Shown here: one piece after another, positions 18,897 to 27,757 of the stretch
Layout: the number at the start of each line of letters is the position of its first letter
Numbering within the stretch: position 1 is the first letter of the stretch
DNA from: Geomicrobium halophilum
GTDB lineage: Bacteria; Bacillota; Bacilli; Bacillales; Marinococcaceae
Direction: 5' to 3'
Length of the DNA: 64,000 bases
Assembly (NCBI RefSeq): GCF_014207655.1
Contig: NZ_JACHHJ010000002.1
Location: 342,185 to 406,184, forward strand
The notes under the pieces: generated by a model
The model's database searches: none
What the model saw: the letters and a program-made list of their open reading frames with translations, nothing else
What the model was told of the DNA's origin: nothing
Position numbers and translations under genes: made by a program

Positions 18897-19098
18897 TACT
18901 CAAAAAAAGAGATGTTCCAATAGCTTTGTAGAGATTTGTCGTTTGCACGTAGGAAGGTATCTTCGGCGAATTCTTTTGGCCGTAGCGACGAATTTCTTGT
19001 TGCTTTCGCCCCACGAAGTATTGCGCTGAAAGATTTACCCCGGCCGCCGAAAAGGGAGCGGTTAACCCCCACTTTTTGAGGCGTTGTGTTTACTGGAC

Positions 19099-19140
19099 AA
19101 AAGATCCGTTGCGATGAGAAGCCATCGCAACGGATCTTTT
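19099..19140. terminator. 18-bp perfect bidirectional terminator
   Basis: 19099-19116 is exactly complementary to 19123-19140, six-base loop, AAAA before and TTTT at the end. It separates the converging aldo/keto reductase and M24 genes. The preceding 18897-19098 is a G+C-rich spacer without a recognised gene. Confidence 0.92.
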
Positions 19141-19163
19141 ACTACTGTCAAAGGACAGCATTT

Positions 19164-20333
19164 TTATTTTAAAAACAACTTTCGTTCGTAATCTGCAAAA
19201 GTTTCGCAGCCCGTTTCCGTGACCCTGAATGTTTCGCTTACTTCAATCCCTAGCTGTCCATACCAAAGCCGTGGGATCATATGAAAGGTCATGTTGGGCT
19301 GCAAAACGGTCGGATCCCCTTTGCGAAGATTGGCGGTGTGCCCTCCCCAATCAGGTGGGTAGTTCGCCCCTATGGAATAGCCAAGGTATGAATCTTTCAC
19401 AACCCCGCGAGGTTCAATCGCTTTACGCCAGGCAGCTTCAACCTCCTCACAGGTTACCCCCGGCTTAGCTGTCTCGAGAGCAGCATGCAGGCCTTCCACA
19501 CAAAGTTTGGCTAGGTCTTTGATTTGAGCGGAGGTTTCTCCGATGGATACGGTCCGGGAGAGGGGAGCGTGATAACGATGATAGCACCCCGCTAGCTTTA
19601 AAATAGCAAAATCATTTGAATTAAATTTGCGGTCTGTCCACGTCAAATGTAGTGCAGTTGTCTCTTTTCCTGAAGGGATCAACGGCGCAACTGCTGGATA
19701 ATCGCCTCCATAATCTATTGTTCCGGATATAAGCTCGTGATAGACTTCAGCAATGACGTCACACTCACGAACACCGGGGTTGATCTTTTCCAAGCCAGTA
19801 GTCATGGCATTTTCGACCAGTTGAGCTGCACGCTTCATATATTCGATTTCTTGATCAGATTTGATGAGACGAACCCAATTGACGAGCGTACTCGCATCTT
19901 TAAAGGTTGCATTTGGCAATTCTTTTTTTAACGAGGCATACGTTGTAGCCGTAAAATAATACATATCCATTTCCACACCAATAGGTCGATTCGATTTGCT
20001 AAGCAGATGTACAAGCCGGGCAATAAAACCCATCGGATGTTTCATTTCTGAATGATAATAATGCTCTGGGCAAGGGATAATATTTTTTTCATCTAACCAG
20101 GTGGTCAAATGAGCACCATTGGCATCCTGATCTCTTCCGATCCACATCGGTTCCTCTTCATCTATAATGACCACTAATATTTGACCTACGTAAAACGTCC
20201 ATGCGTCATACCCGGAGAGGTAATACATATTGGCTGGGTCGGTAATGAGCAATACATCGATTCCGTTGTCTTGCATGCTTTGTTTGGTCTTATGAACCCT
20301 TTTTTTGTATTCCGAAAGATTAAAACGAAAAAT
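19164..20333 (-). CDS. M24-fold hydrolase, ectoine hydrolase (DoeA)-like; apparent ATT start
   Basis: The segment GIDVLLITDPANMYYLSGYD and the later DYGGDYPAVAPL, KLAGCYHRYHAPLSRTV and GIEVSETFRV match the creatinase/Xaa-Pro peptidase fold as in DoeA, which opens the ectoine ring. The Asp metal ligands of true peptidases are not evident at KLAGCYHRYH, as in creatinase-like members. The first ATG (20276) yields 370 residues and has no ribosome binding site, whereas the frame continues upstream through a typical family helix (SEYKKRVHKTKQSM) to an ATT at 20331-20333 preceded at seven bases by GAGGGGG (20341-20347). I therefore mark the start at the ATT (389 residues). No doeB partner lies beside it, so ectoine use is a guess. 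Confidence 0.68.
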   Translation of the reverse strand: MFRFNLSEYKKRVHKTKQSMQDNGIDVLLITDPANMYYLSGYDAWTFYVGQILVVIIDEEEPMWIGRDQDANGAHLTTWLDEKNIIPCPEHYYHSEMKHPMGFIARLVHLLSKSNRPIGVEMDMYYFTATTYASLKKELPNATFKDASTLVNWVRLIKSDQEIEYMKRAAQLVENAMTTGLEKINPGVRECDVIAEVYHELISGTIDYGGDYPAVAPLIPSGKETTALHLTWTDRKFNSNDFAILKLAGCYHRYHAPLSRTVSIGETSAQIKDLAKLCVEGLHAALETAKPGVTCEEVEAAWRKAIEPRGVVKDSYLGYSIGANYPPDWGGHTANLRKGDPTVLQPNMTFHMIPRLWYGQLGIEVSETFRVTETGCETFADYERKLFLK

Positions 20334-20463
20334 TCTTTTGCCCCCTCAGCGGTCATTTATTAAGAGCGATAAGCCCTTTGAAAGAACTATATGGTTTTAT
20401 TTTCCGTCCTATAACCGAAATACCCTTATACATCTCCAGTTAGCGCTTTTTTTGTTAAAATAG

Positions 20464-20613
20464 CTAAGCGTCCCTTACATATTTTAATAATTTTATCGTC
20501 CCTGTAATATTGGCTACAATGCTTGCGGCCAGAATCATTGCCCAGAGGATCAGGTTTACGTGGACCAATAGGATAAACATTAATAAAAGCAAACCGATGA
20601 AGATGAGGATCAT
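20464..20613 (-). CDS. small hydrophobic membrane protein
   Basis: 49 residues, beginning MILIFIGLLLLMFILLV, then a second hydrophobic segment (LILWAMILAASIVANI) and a basic tail (KLLKYVRDA). ATG overlaps the TGA of an unrecognised upstream frame; no strong ribosome binding site. Possibly a real small protein at the end of the LacI operon; unrecognised. Confidence 0.35.
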   Translation of the reverse strand: MILIFIGLLLLMFILLVHVNLILWAMILAASIVANITGTIKLLKYVRDA

Positions 20614-20842
20614 GCCGTTGCGAAATTGGGGATGAATACTGCCAACTCCTTCATGTAATCATTAAGGTTAGTATAAAGGAAAGGGATATCAGGGAACAAC
20701 TCATTCGGGGGTTGGACATGCAATCCCTTTGTTATGTAAAATAAAATGGGAGAATTTTCCTTAATCGTATTGGGCTGGAGATTAGCCCCCGAAATCCAAC
20801 CTTTTAACTCTCTCAATAGAGGGGTTGGTGCAAGGGGGCCAC

Positions 20843-21865
20843 TTATTTCAAGCGCGAACATGAACTTCTGCGAATCAGCTCATGGGGGACAATCCGCTGT
20901 TTTGCATCCTGGTTTGGGTTCTCCAGGCGGTCAAAGAGGAGTGCCATGGATTGTACGCCGAGTTCGAAAATATTGATGTCAATGCTTGTCATAGGAGGGG
21001 AAGCTAATTCAGAAATCATATAGTTGTTAAATCCAACGATGGATAGCTCCTCAGGTACGCGTATGCCTAAATCTTGTACGGTTCGAAGGACATCGAAGAC
21101 GACCAAATCTTCAGCAATAAGTGCGGTGGGTGGATCAGGAACTGACATGATTTCGATAAAAGCATCTTTACCGCCGTTCTCATGATCGGCATAATGAACG
21201 ATATAATCGTCGTTAATCGGAAGATTCGACCGTTCCAAAGCTTCCCTGTATCCCTGCATACGATCATGAGTGACGATCGCATCACTGCGATTTAAAATTA
21301 GACCGATACGTTCGTGTTTGAGCAGTGTTAAATATTCGGTGACCAGCCGTCCGGTTCGAACGTTATCGTTGTTCACGTACCAAACTTGTTCAGGGTGATC
21401 GACCGCGGGTCTTCCAAGCAGTACAAATGGAAAGTCTTCCTCCATGAGAAACGGAATCAACTGATCGTTTTGTAGTGAGAAAAGAAGGATGATGCCATCT
21501 ACCCGTTTCTCAACCACCATCTGCTTGACCTCTTCATACACTTCCTCATCAGTTTGTCCGGTAGATAAATAAAGACCATAATTTTTTTTGTGTGCTTCCG
21601 TACTAATCCCACGTATCACTTCAGGAAAAAAAGGGTTTTGAAAAGAGACATGGGCTGAGCTTGGCATGATAAGTCCAATGGTCTTCGTCGAATTGTTAGC
21701 CAAGCTGCGGGCATGGTGATTGGGGTGATAATTGAGGTCATCGATGGCTTTTCGAACACGCCTGGCTGTTTCCGGACTGATCTTCGAACTATTGGCGAGC
21801 ACGCGAGAGACAGTGGATGTGGCAACATTTGCTGCGATCGCAACGTCTTTAATCGTTACGGCCAT
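20843..21865 (-). CDS. LacI-family transcriptional regulator
   Basis: 340 residues from ATG 21865, chosen for the AAAGGGGGC eight bases upstream. Helix-turn-helix MAVTIKDVAIAANVATSTVS (1-20) plus hinge helix near 50, then an effector-binding domain with the typical PEELSIVGFNN segment. The DNA-binding end resembles maltose-type repressors. It follows the sugar isomerase by 23 bases and ends the minus-strand sugar block, so it probably controls that block and perhaps the plus-strand one. Candidate operators of form TGAAAACGNTTGCA lie at 23938 and 24977. Confidence 0.87.
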   Translation of the reverse strand: MAVTIKDVAIAANVATSTVSRVLANSSKISPETARRVRKAIDDLNYHPNHHARSLANNSTKTIGLIMPSSAHVSFQNPFFPEVIRGISTEAHKKNYGLYLSTGQTDEEVYEEVKQMVVEKRVDGIILLFSLQNDQLIPFLMEEDFPFVLLGRPAVDHPEQVWYVNNDNVRTGRLVTEYLTLLKHERIGLILNRSDAIVTHDRMQGYREALERSNLPINDDYIVHYADHENGGKDAFIEIMSVPDPPTALIAEDLVVFDVLRTVQDLGIRVPEELSIVGFNNYMISELASPPMTSIDINIFELGVQSMALLFDRLENPNQDAKQRIVPHELIRRSSCSRLK

Positions 21866-21888
21866 GCTACGTGCCCCCTTTCTTCTGG

Positions 21889-22857
21889 TTAAGCCCACCA
21901 CATTTCAGAAGCTGGCTCACGAATAATAATGGACTGCAGATTTTTTACTGCATTAGTAAAGCCTTCTTCAATTGACATGATTGGATCTTCATGCTCAATA
22001 CTAATGGCGTGATCATATCCATAGGTTCTTAGGGCACTGATCATTTCTGCCCACTCGTACACGGAATGTCCATAGCCTACGGTACGGAATGTCCATGCTC
22101 TGTCGCCTACTTTTGCATACGGCTGCATATCGAGGAGACCGTAACGGTTGATGTTTTCTTGATTTAAATAGGTGTCTTTGGCATGGAAGTGATGGAGGAC
22201 GCCAGCTTCACCGAGAATACGGATCGCGGCAACAGGATCAATACCTTGCCACCACATATGGCTTGGGTCTAAATTGGCGCCAACGACAGTACCAGCTTCT
22301 TCAGATAATTTTAGCATTGTGTGCGGCGTGTGGACAGAAAAACCTCCATGTAATTCGAGCCCAATCTTTACGCCATAGTCTTCAGCAATTTTTCCTGTTT
22401 CTTTCCAATAAGGAATAATTTTCTTTTCCCATTGCCATTCATAAATATCACTGTACTGACTTGGCCATGGAACGACAGGCCAGTTCGTTTCACGGCTATT
22501 TTCACCACTTCCCGGAGTTCCGGAGAAACCGTTGACGACAGGTACATCGAGTAAGTTTGCGAGCCTCAATGTTTTCGTAAATTGCTCATGGGCATTGGCT
22601 GCTTCATCTTGGTTCGGGCTTAGCGGGTTGCCGTGACAGCTGAGAGCACTAATTTCCAGCCCTCTTTTTACAATTTCTTCTAAATAACGTTTTCGCTTAC
22701 CCTCATCTTCCAATAGTTCATCGAGGGGACAATGGGCATTACCCGGATATCCACCCGTGCCGACCTCGACGGTTTCTAACCCTGTTGCTTTGACGCGATC
22801 GAGCATTTCTTCAAAGGATAAATCCCCAAATAAAACGGTAAAAACGCCTAATTTCAT
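21889..22857 (-). CDS. sugar phosphate isomerase/epimerase (AP-endonuclease-2-like TIM barrel)
   Basis: 322 residues. Typical metal-binding pattern of xylose-isomerase-like enzymes: ISALSCHGNPL (~70), KIGLELHGGFSVHT (~165), GANLDPSHMWWQG (~190), HFHAKDTYLN (~225), SIEHEDP (~295). These enzymes isomerise or epimerise keto-sugars or inositol derivatives. Its start overlaps the stop of the upstream oxidoreductase (ATGA), so the two are translationally coupled and probably act in succession, as in 3-keto-glycoside or inositol-like pathways. Substrate unknown. Confidence 0.87.
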   Translation of the reverse strand: MKLGVFTVLFGDLSFEEMLDRVKATGLETVEVGTGGYPGNAHCPLDELLEDEGKRKRYLEEIVKRGLEISALSCHGNPLSPNQDEAANAHEQFTKTLRLANLLDVPVVNGFSGTPGSGENSRETNWPVVPWPSQYSDIYEWQWEKKIIPYWKETGKIAEDYGVKIGLELHGGFSVHTPHTMLKLSEEAGTVVGANLDPSHMWWQGIDPVAAIRILGEAGVLHHFHAKDTYLNQENINRYGLLDMQPYAKVGDRAWTFRTVGYGHSVYEWAEMISALRTYGYDHAISIEHEDPIMSIEEGFTNAVKNLQSIIIREPASEMWWA

Positions 22858-23912
22858 CGTTGGTGACCTCCTTGAATAGCTTTAGAACTTACATCAGAGA
22901 TTTTAATGGTTCTTTTCGTCTCGGCTGCCGTCTGTGCGGCTAAAATGATTTCCAAGGATTTCTTCCCATCGTAACCGGTGACTGGCGGGATGCTTCCATA
23001 TTGGATCGTATCGATAAATGCATCGATGACTCCGGAGTTAGTTTGCGCGTCGTTCGTTTGAATTTCTCCTAGCTCATGCAAGGAGCGATTGCCGTTCGCA
23101 TACTCGATGATTAATGAATATGTAGGATCATCCTCACAACGGATCGTGCCTTTTTCCCCGAAAATGATCGTTGAATTTTCTTCAGATGCATGATACGACC
23201 AGCTAGCGATTAGTGATACGAGCTTTCCGTTTTCTGTTTTCAATACGCATTGGGCATTGTCTTCAACGTTTCCATGCGGCTTTGATAGGTTGGTTGTAAA
23301 TGCTGCGATTTCGTCGATATCCTCATCAAGGATATAACGTATGACGTCAGCTTTATGAATCCCAAGGTCCCCAAGAGCACCCACGATGGCGCGTGTTTGG
23401 TCGAAAAACCAGCTATCCGCCCCATCAATGCTCCAACCTTCAGGTCCTCCATGACCGAACGTGGTGCGAACGCTATACACCTCGCCAATTGTACCGTTGG
23501 CAATCAGCTTCTTCGCTTCTTGATGGGAAGGAACGAAACGTTGGTTATGGGCAATCATCAGCGTTTTTCCAGATGCTTTTTCTGCTTCAATCATCTCTAG
23601 AGCTTCCGATGTAGTAGCAGCCATTGGTTTTTCACATAGCACGTGCTTGCCACTACTTAATGCTTGGATCGACAGGGGTGCATGTGCAACATTAGGTGTG
23701 CAAATACTTACAGCATCCAAATCGGCTGCTAGAAGCTCCTCGGTCGTTTTGTAAGCGGTTGCGTTGTATTTTTCAGCCCTTTCTTTAGCTCTTGTAAAAA
23801 CTGGGTCTGTAACCGCAGCGATATTAACATTGGGGTGCTGGGCGTATTCGGGTAAGTGGCGGTGGGTAGCGATGCTCCCGCAACCGATGACACCAATATG
23901 AATCGTTGTCAA
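22854..23912 (-). CDS. Gfo/Idh/MocA family oxidoreductase
   Basis: 352 residues. Rossmann motif IGVIGCGSIATHRH near the N-terminus, family [15 protein letters not shown] (~95), and a GALGDLGIHKADVIRYI helix carrying the conserved Asp and His in the substrate domain. NAD-dependent oxidation of a sugar or cyclitol is expected. TTG at 23912 fits AAGGA (eight-base spacing) better than ATG 23921, which almost touches the same AAGGA. First gene of the minus-strand sugar operon. Confidence 0.87.
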   Translation of the reverse strand: MTTIHIGVIGCGSIATHRHLPEYAQHPNVNIAAVTDPVFTRAKERAEKYNATAYKTTEELLAADLDAVSICTPNVAHAPLSIQALSSGKHVLCEKPMAATTSEALEMIEAEKASGKTLMIAHNQRFVPSHQEAKKLIANGTIGEVYSVRTTFGHGGPEGWSIDGADSWFFDQTRAIVGALGDLGIHKADVIRYILDEDIDEIAAFTTNLSKPHGNVEDNAQCVLKTENGKLVSLIASWSYHASEENSTIIFGEKGTIRCEDDPTYSLIIEYANGNRSLHELGEIQTNDAQTNSGVIDAFIDTIQYGSIPPVTGYDGKKSLEIILAAQTAAETKRTIKISDVSSKAIQGGHQR

Positions 23913-23937
23913 TTGAATCATCCTTTCTACAAATTTA

Positions 23938-23951
23938 TGAAAACGGTTGCA
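23938..23951. promoter_or_regulatory. LacI/CcpA-type operator, TGAAAACGGTTGCA
   Basis: CG-centred palindrome between the divergent oxidoreductase and SDR genes. It is the same motif, one base different, as the site at 24977-24990 in front of the shortened LacI gene. Confidence 0.6.
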
Positions 23952-24027
23952 TTTATTTAATTTTGACCTCCTTTGTTTGAAATGTCAATATCATTTATAA
24001 TTTTAAAAAATAAAGGGTTGAAAGCGA

Positions 24028-24792
24028 GTGAATGTGATGTTGGCAAATAAAGTAGCAGTGATAACGGGTGCTGGTTCAGGGATTGGCAGAAGTACAGCTT
24101 ATCTTTTTGCTGAAAATCGGTCGAAAGTAGTACTTATCGATAACAATAAAGAAGAGGTCGATACCCTCCAATCAGAACTTGAAACGGAGGGTATGGCCAT
24201 TGAAGCAGATGTCAGCTCCTCAATCCAGATGCATTCTGCTTTAAAGGAAGCAGCGAGGACTTTCGGGAAGGTAGATATTGTGTTTGCAAATGCTGGTATA
24301 AATGGAGCGGTCGCACCGATTGAAGATTTTGATCCGGATGAATGGGACAAGACGCTTTCTGTTAACATGAAAGGGACTTTTTTGACTGTGAAACACGCAA
24401 TCCCTTACATGAAACAAGGTGGCGGAAGCATCATCATTACCAGTTCCGTCAATGGAAATCGTGTGTTTTCCAATTTCGGTATGACAGCTTATAGTGCATC
24501 CAAAGCTGGGCAGATGGCTTTCGGAAAAATGGCTGCCCTGGAGCTTTCCAATTACAATATTCGGGTAAACGTCATTTGCCCGGGGGCTATTGACACAAAT
24601 ATCGGTGATCGTACTTATCCCGATGAAGAACAGCTCAAGAACATCCGTATTCCTACTGGTAAAAAAGTATCGCCCAATAATACTGGAACACCTGAACAGG
24701 TAGCTGAAACCGTTCTATTCTTAGCATCGGATGCCTCAAGCCATGTGAGTGGTACGGAAATGTATATTGATGGATCGCAGACTCTGCTGTAA
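24028..24792 (+). CDS. short-chain dehydrogenase/reductase
   Basis: 254 residues, classical SDR. NAD motif TGAGSGIG (13-20), NAG (88-90), catalytic S140 in TSSVNG, Y155 and K159 in AYSASKAG. Dinucleotide binding with VLIDNN suggests NAD(H). GTG 24028 has AAAGGG ten bases upstream; ATG 24037 is an alternative. Divergent from the Gfo/Idh/MocA operon across a LacI-type site, so part of the same sugar-oxidation set. Substrate unknown. Confidence 0.88.
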   Translation: MNVMLANKVAVITGAGSGIGRSTAYLFAENRSKVVLIDNNKEEVDTLQSELETEGMAIEADVSSSIQMHSALKEAARTFGKVDIVFANAGINGAVAPIEDFDPDEWDKTLSVNMKGTFLTVKHAIPYMKQGGGSIIITSSVNGNRVFSNFGMTAYSASKAGQMAFGKMAALELSNYNIRVNVICPGAIDTNIGDRTYPDEEQLKNIRIPTGKKVSPNNTGTPEQVAETVLFLASDASSHVSGTEMYIDGSQTLL

Positions 24793-24944
24793 AAGAAATA
24801 CCTTGGTTGCGCTATATGGTGGTGAGCTGAAAAAATGAATTCTTGCGCTGGAAACGATAGTCACGTTCGAATCACATCCAGCCATCGTCGTTGCCTTAAA
24901 CGGAACTACTCAAATATACTGGTTGGTTTATTCTACATTCTTCG

Positions 24945-24990
24945 TTGACATTCAGAACGTTTCTACTTAGAATATATGAAAACGATTGCA
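24945..24990 (+). promoter_or_regulatory. promoter plus LacI-type operator of the shortened LacI gene
   Basis: TTGACA (24945-24950), 17-base spacer, TAGAAT (24968-24973), followed by TGAAAACGATTGCA (24977-24990). The operator overlaps the expected transcription start, consistent with autorepression. Confidence 0.78.
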
Positions 24991-25007
24991 TAAGGTGTAA
25001 GGAGAAT

Positions 25008-25505
25008 ATGCCAACCATTAAAGATGTTGCTAGATTGACGGGATTATCGCGAACGACGATATCTAGGGTGTTAAATGATCACCCTTATGTCAGTGATGAG
25101 AAAAGAGAAGCCGTTTTGCAGGCTGTAAAAGAGTTAGGGTATACGCTGAATTCGTCTGCCCGTAGTTTGAGGAATAACCAAACCAAGACGATTGCTATTT
25201 TGATTTCCCGGATAACAAATCCTTTTTTTAGCCAACTTAGCGGTGGTGATGAATTGGCGGCAGGGTTTGTAATAGAAGCGAAAACATATAACTGGAAAAT
25301 CCCGGATAACCTGGCTGTTGTAGGGTTCGATGATCATCCGGTAGCGACAATTATTGATCCTCAGTTGACGACCATTCGGCAACCGATTGGATTCATAGGT
25401 GATAGAGCGATGAATACAATGATCGCGATGCTTAAGGGGGAAGTTGAAGTGAAACGAACAATGGAACACTTGCAGATGGAGTTGGTACAAAGGTCATCGA
25501 CATAA
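25008..25505 (+). CDS. LacI-family regulator with a large in-frame internal deletion
   Basis: 165 residues instead of about 330. Residues 1-78 are a normal LacI start: helix-turn-helix PTIKDVARLTGLSRTTIS, hinge helix NSSARSLRNN, then the first effector-domain strand IAILISRITNPFFSQLS. At about residue 79 it jumps in frame to GDELAAGFVIEAK and NLAVVGFDDHP, the last third of the effector domain. About 155 residues containing most of the ligand pocket are missing. Promoter and operator are intact, so a product with DNA-binding and part of the dimer surface can still be made. ATG 25008 has GGAG three bases upstream, a short spacing. It may be a dying gene or an effector-blind repressor. Confidence 0.85.
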   Translation: MPTIKDVARLTGLSRTTISRVLNDHPYVSDEKREAVLQAVKELGYTLNSSARSLRNNQTKTIAILISRITNPFFSQLSGGDELAAGFVIEAKTYNWKIPDNLAVVGFDDHPVATIIDPQLTTIRQPIGFIGDRAMNTMIAMLKGEVEVKRTMEHLQMELVQRSST

Positions 25506-25544
25506 ATGAACATGGGATCGATTTCACACAAAGGAGTATCGTTT

Positions 25545-26585
25545 ATGGTTAAGTTGAAAATGGGGTTTATTGGGGTAGGAGGTATTGCTCAAGATCGACA
25601 TTTACCAACGTTTCAGATATTTGCAGATAGGGTTGAATTTGTCGCTGTTTGCGATACACAGGAAAACGTCATGAAAGCTGTTGCTGAGCGCTTTCAGATC
25701 CCACATGCGTTTACGGATTATCAAGAACTCCTTCCATTCGTGGATGCCGTCGTTATTTGTACGCCTAATAAATTTCACAAAGAAATTGCGGTAGATGCAT
25801 TAGAAGCAGGTGTTCATGTATTGTGTGAAAAGCCGATGGCAATTTCTTATGACGACGGAAAAGAAATGATCGAAGCTGCAAAAGAAAATGGGAAGACGTT
25901 AATGGTGGCCCATCATTATCGTTTTATGAAAGATGTCCAAGGGGCAAAAAGGTTACTGCAACAAAAGGAAATTGGTGATCCTTTAGTAATTCGGGTTCAG
26001 GCTTTGCGTCGAAGGAAGGTTCCAGGATGGGGGGTTTTTACAAATAAGGAGCTTCAAGGTGGTGGCAGTCTGATTGATTATGGCTCCCATTTGTTAGATA
26101 TCGCGTTGTGGCTGCTTGATCATCCTAATCCTGTAGAAGTGATAGGAACGGCATATAACCGTGTGTCTACAGGGGCTGAGCAGGTGAATGAGTGGGGATC
26201 TTTTGATGCGTCCCGATTTGAGGTAGATGATCATGTCACCGCCTACATACGATTTTCATGGGACATTTCTCTTTTATTCGAGACCTCATGGGCAGCCAAT
26301 ATTTCAGAAGATAAACAGGTGCTTGAGATTTCCGGATCTGAAGGGGGCCTCTCGTTATTTCCACTGCAAATGAATCATGCCCGTAACGGCATGTTAATCA
26401 ATAGCTATGCCTCGTGGATTGAGGGTGAAGAAGAGGAATCATTGTCCCAAGCGGAGCATTTTATCGATTTATGTACATTCCCAGAGACCAAGCCACTTGT
26501 AACATTGGAAAATGCTTTGATGACCAATCAATTGATTGATGCGATTTATAAGAGTAGTGAAACAAAACAGAGCGTCAAATTATAA
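25545..26585 (+). CDS. Gfo/Idh/MocA family oxidoreductase (ThuB-like context)
   Basis: 346 residues. [14 protein letters not shown] (Rossmann), [15 protein letters not shown] (EKP motif, ~95), [20 protein letters not shown] (substrate-domain helix with conserved D and H). ATG 25545 has AAAGGAG eight bases before it. It is followed by a ThuA-like gene; in Sinorhizobium, ThuA and ThuB together oxidise trehalose-type disaccharides to the 3-keto form. That pairing makes a keto-disaccharide pathway likely here, by analogy. Confidence 0.85.
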   Translation: MVKLKMGFIGVGGIAQDRHLPTFQIFADRVEFVAVCDTQENVMKAVAERFQIPHAFTDYQELLPFVDAVVICTPNKFHKEIAVDALEAGVHVLCEKPMAISYDDGKEMIEAAKENGKTLMVAHHYRFMKDVQGAKRLLQQKEIGDPLVIRVQALRRRKVPGWGVFTNKELQGGGSLIDYGSHLLDIALWLLDHPNPVEVIGTAYNRVSTGAEQVNEWGSFDASRFEVDDHVTAYIRFSWDISLLFETSWAANISEDKQVLEISGSEGGLSLFPLQMNHARNGMLINSYASWIEGEEEESLSQAEHFIDLCTFPETKPLVTLENALMTNQLIDAIYKSSETKQSVKL

Positions 26586-26724
26586 TAGAGTGTGCAAAAA
26601 GTCCGGGAAAAATAAGCTTTTGATTTTAAGGGACTTGGATAAAACCAAAAACCACCATATCATACGCTCCGAGTTCTCCAGGCTTACATTTTCTTTGAAA
26701 CATATTACAGTAAGGATGATTTCT

Positions 26725-27450
26725 ATGAATATTACTATTTGGAATGAGAACTGTCACGAACAACAAAATCCTAAAGCGGCAAATATTTATCCCGAGGGTA
26801 TTCACGGGCAGTTAGCAGCGGTTTTGATAGAGTCAGGATATACAGATGTGAAAACCGCGACTTTGGATGAACCTGAACATGGATTAAGTAAAGATGTATT
26901 AGATTCAACAGACGTTTTGCTATGGTGGGGCCATATCGCTCACGATGAGGTTGATGACGAGGTTGTTGATCGAGTGGCCGAACGAGTACTTAAAGGAATG
27001 GGACTGATTGTGCTTCATTCTGGTCACCATTCTAAGATATTCAGAAAATTGATGGGGACAACTTGTAATTTAAAATGGCGGGAAGCCGATGAAAAGGAAC
27101 GATTGTGGGTCATTGATCCAAGCCATCCGATTTGTTCAGGTATTGGTCAGTACATTGAATTGGAACGTGAAGAAATGTACGGGGAACACTTCGATATTCC
27201 AGAGCCTGATCGTCTCCTGTTTGTTAGTTGGTTCGAAGGTGGAGAGGTATTCAGAAGTGGTTGTACCTATCAACGTGGCCGCGGGAAAATTTTTTATTTT
27301 CGACCTGGTCACGAAACGTATCCAAGCTACTATCATCCTGATATTCAAAAAGTAATTGAAAATGGGGTGTCTTGGGCCGCGCCAGTGCATACCGCTTGGC
27401 AGCAATACGGCAATGTCGAGCCACTAGAAACCATTTTAGAAAAAGAATAA
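26725..27450 (+). CDS. thuA: ThuA-domain protein
   Basis: 241 residues. The N-terminus [18 protein letters not shown] and later [25 protein letters not shown] and [13 protein letters not shown] belong to the ThuA glutamine-amidotransferase-like fold, linked to trehalose and other disaccharide utilisation. ATG 26725 is eight bases after AAGGA; the longer open frame from 26536 overlaps the preceding gene. Downstream, 60 bases on, lies the wreck of a sugar ABC transporter that would have imported the substrate. Confidence 0.85.
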   Translation: MNITIWNENCHEQQNPKAANIYPEGIHGQLAAVLIESGYTDVKTATLDEPEHGLSKDVLDSTDVLLWWGHIAHDEVDDEVVDRVAERVLKGMGLIVLHSGHHSKIFRKLMGTTCNLKWREADEKERLWVIDPSHPICSGIGQYIELEREEMYGEHFDIPEPDRLLFVSWFEGGEVFRSGCTYQRGRGKIFYFRPGHETYPSYYHPDIQKVIENGVSWAAPVHTAWQQYGNVEPLETILEKE

Positions 27451-27460
27451 AGGGATGAAG

Positions 27461-27490
27461 AACACCCGCAATCGCGAGTGTTTGATTCAC
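27461..27490 (+). terminator. weak terminator-like hairpin after thuA
   Basis: AACACCCGC (27461-27469) pairs with GCGAGTGTT (27474-27482), one mismatch, short T run. Just before the ribosome binding site of the ABC remnant. Confidence 0.4.
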
Positions 27491-27508
27491 TGTAATAGGA
27501 GGGCTAAT

Positions 27509-27724
27509 ATGGAATCGATTCCACACTATAACTTTTTCCGTCGGAGCATTGCTTGTTTTAACCGGATGTGCTGATGCTGCAGCGGATGAGGATACGACCA
27601 TTACCGGGTTACAACAACTGATGAGTCACCAAGCATTTTATCTATTGTGTCTGTAATTATCCTCTTTCTTTTGTTCCAACGTTATATTGAGGGTGCGTTA
27701 ACGACAGGTGCTGTAAAGGGTTGA
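27509..27724 (+). pseudogene. deletion scar of a sugar ABC transporter operon
   Basis: After a good AGGAGGG (27497-27503) and ATG 27509, a shifted frame reads a lipoprotein signal with lipobox: FSVGALLVLTGCADAA (about 27533-27580), the head of a substrate-binding protein. About 40 bases later another frame reads SVIIILFLLFQRYIEGALTT then GAVKG and stop at 27722-27724, which is the extreme C-terminus of a MalG-type permease. Everything between (most of the binding protein and one or two permeases, some 3 kb) is missing. Position after thuA indicates the transporter for that pathway was lost. Confidence 0.8.
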
Positions 27725-27757
27725 TCAGGTCGATCAAAAATGCAGGAGGTTGTTCGA

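Noticed and set aside
18860-19072. 70-residue minus-strand frame rich in Arg, Lys and Ser
   Set aside because: No start signal and antisense to the aldo/keto reductase end; may be an interspersed repeat, but a genome search would be needed.
20614-20861. 83-residue minus-strand frame after the LacI gene
   Set aside because: Overlaps the LacI 3' end, has no clear ribosome binding site and resembles nothing known; only the small hydrophobic frame after it was kept at low confidence.
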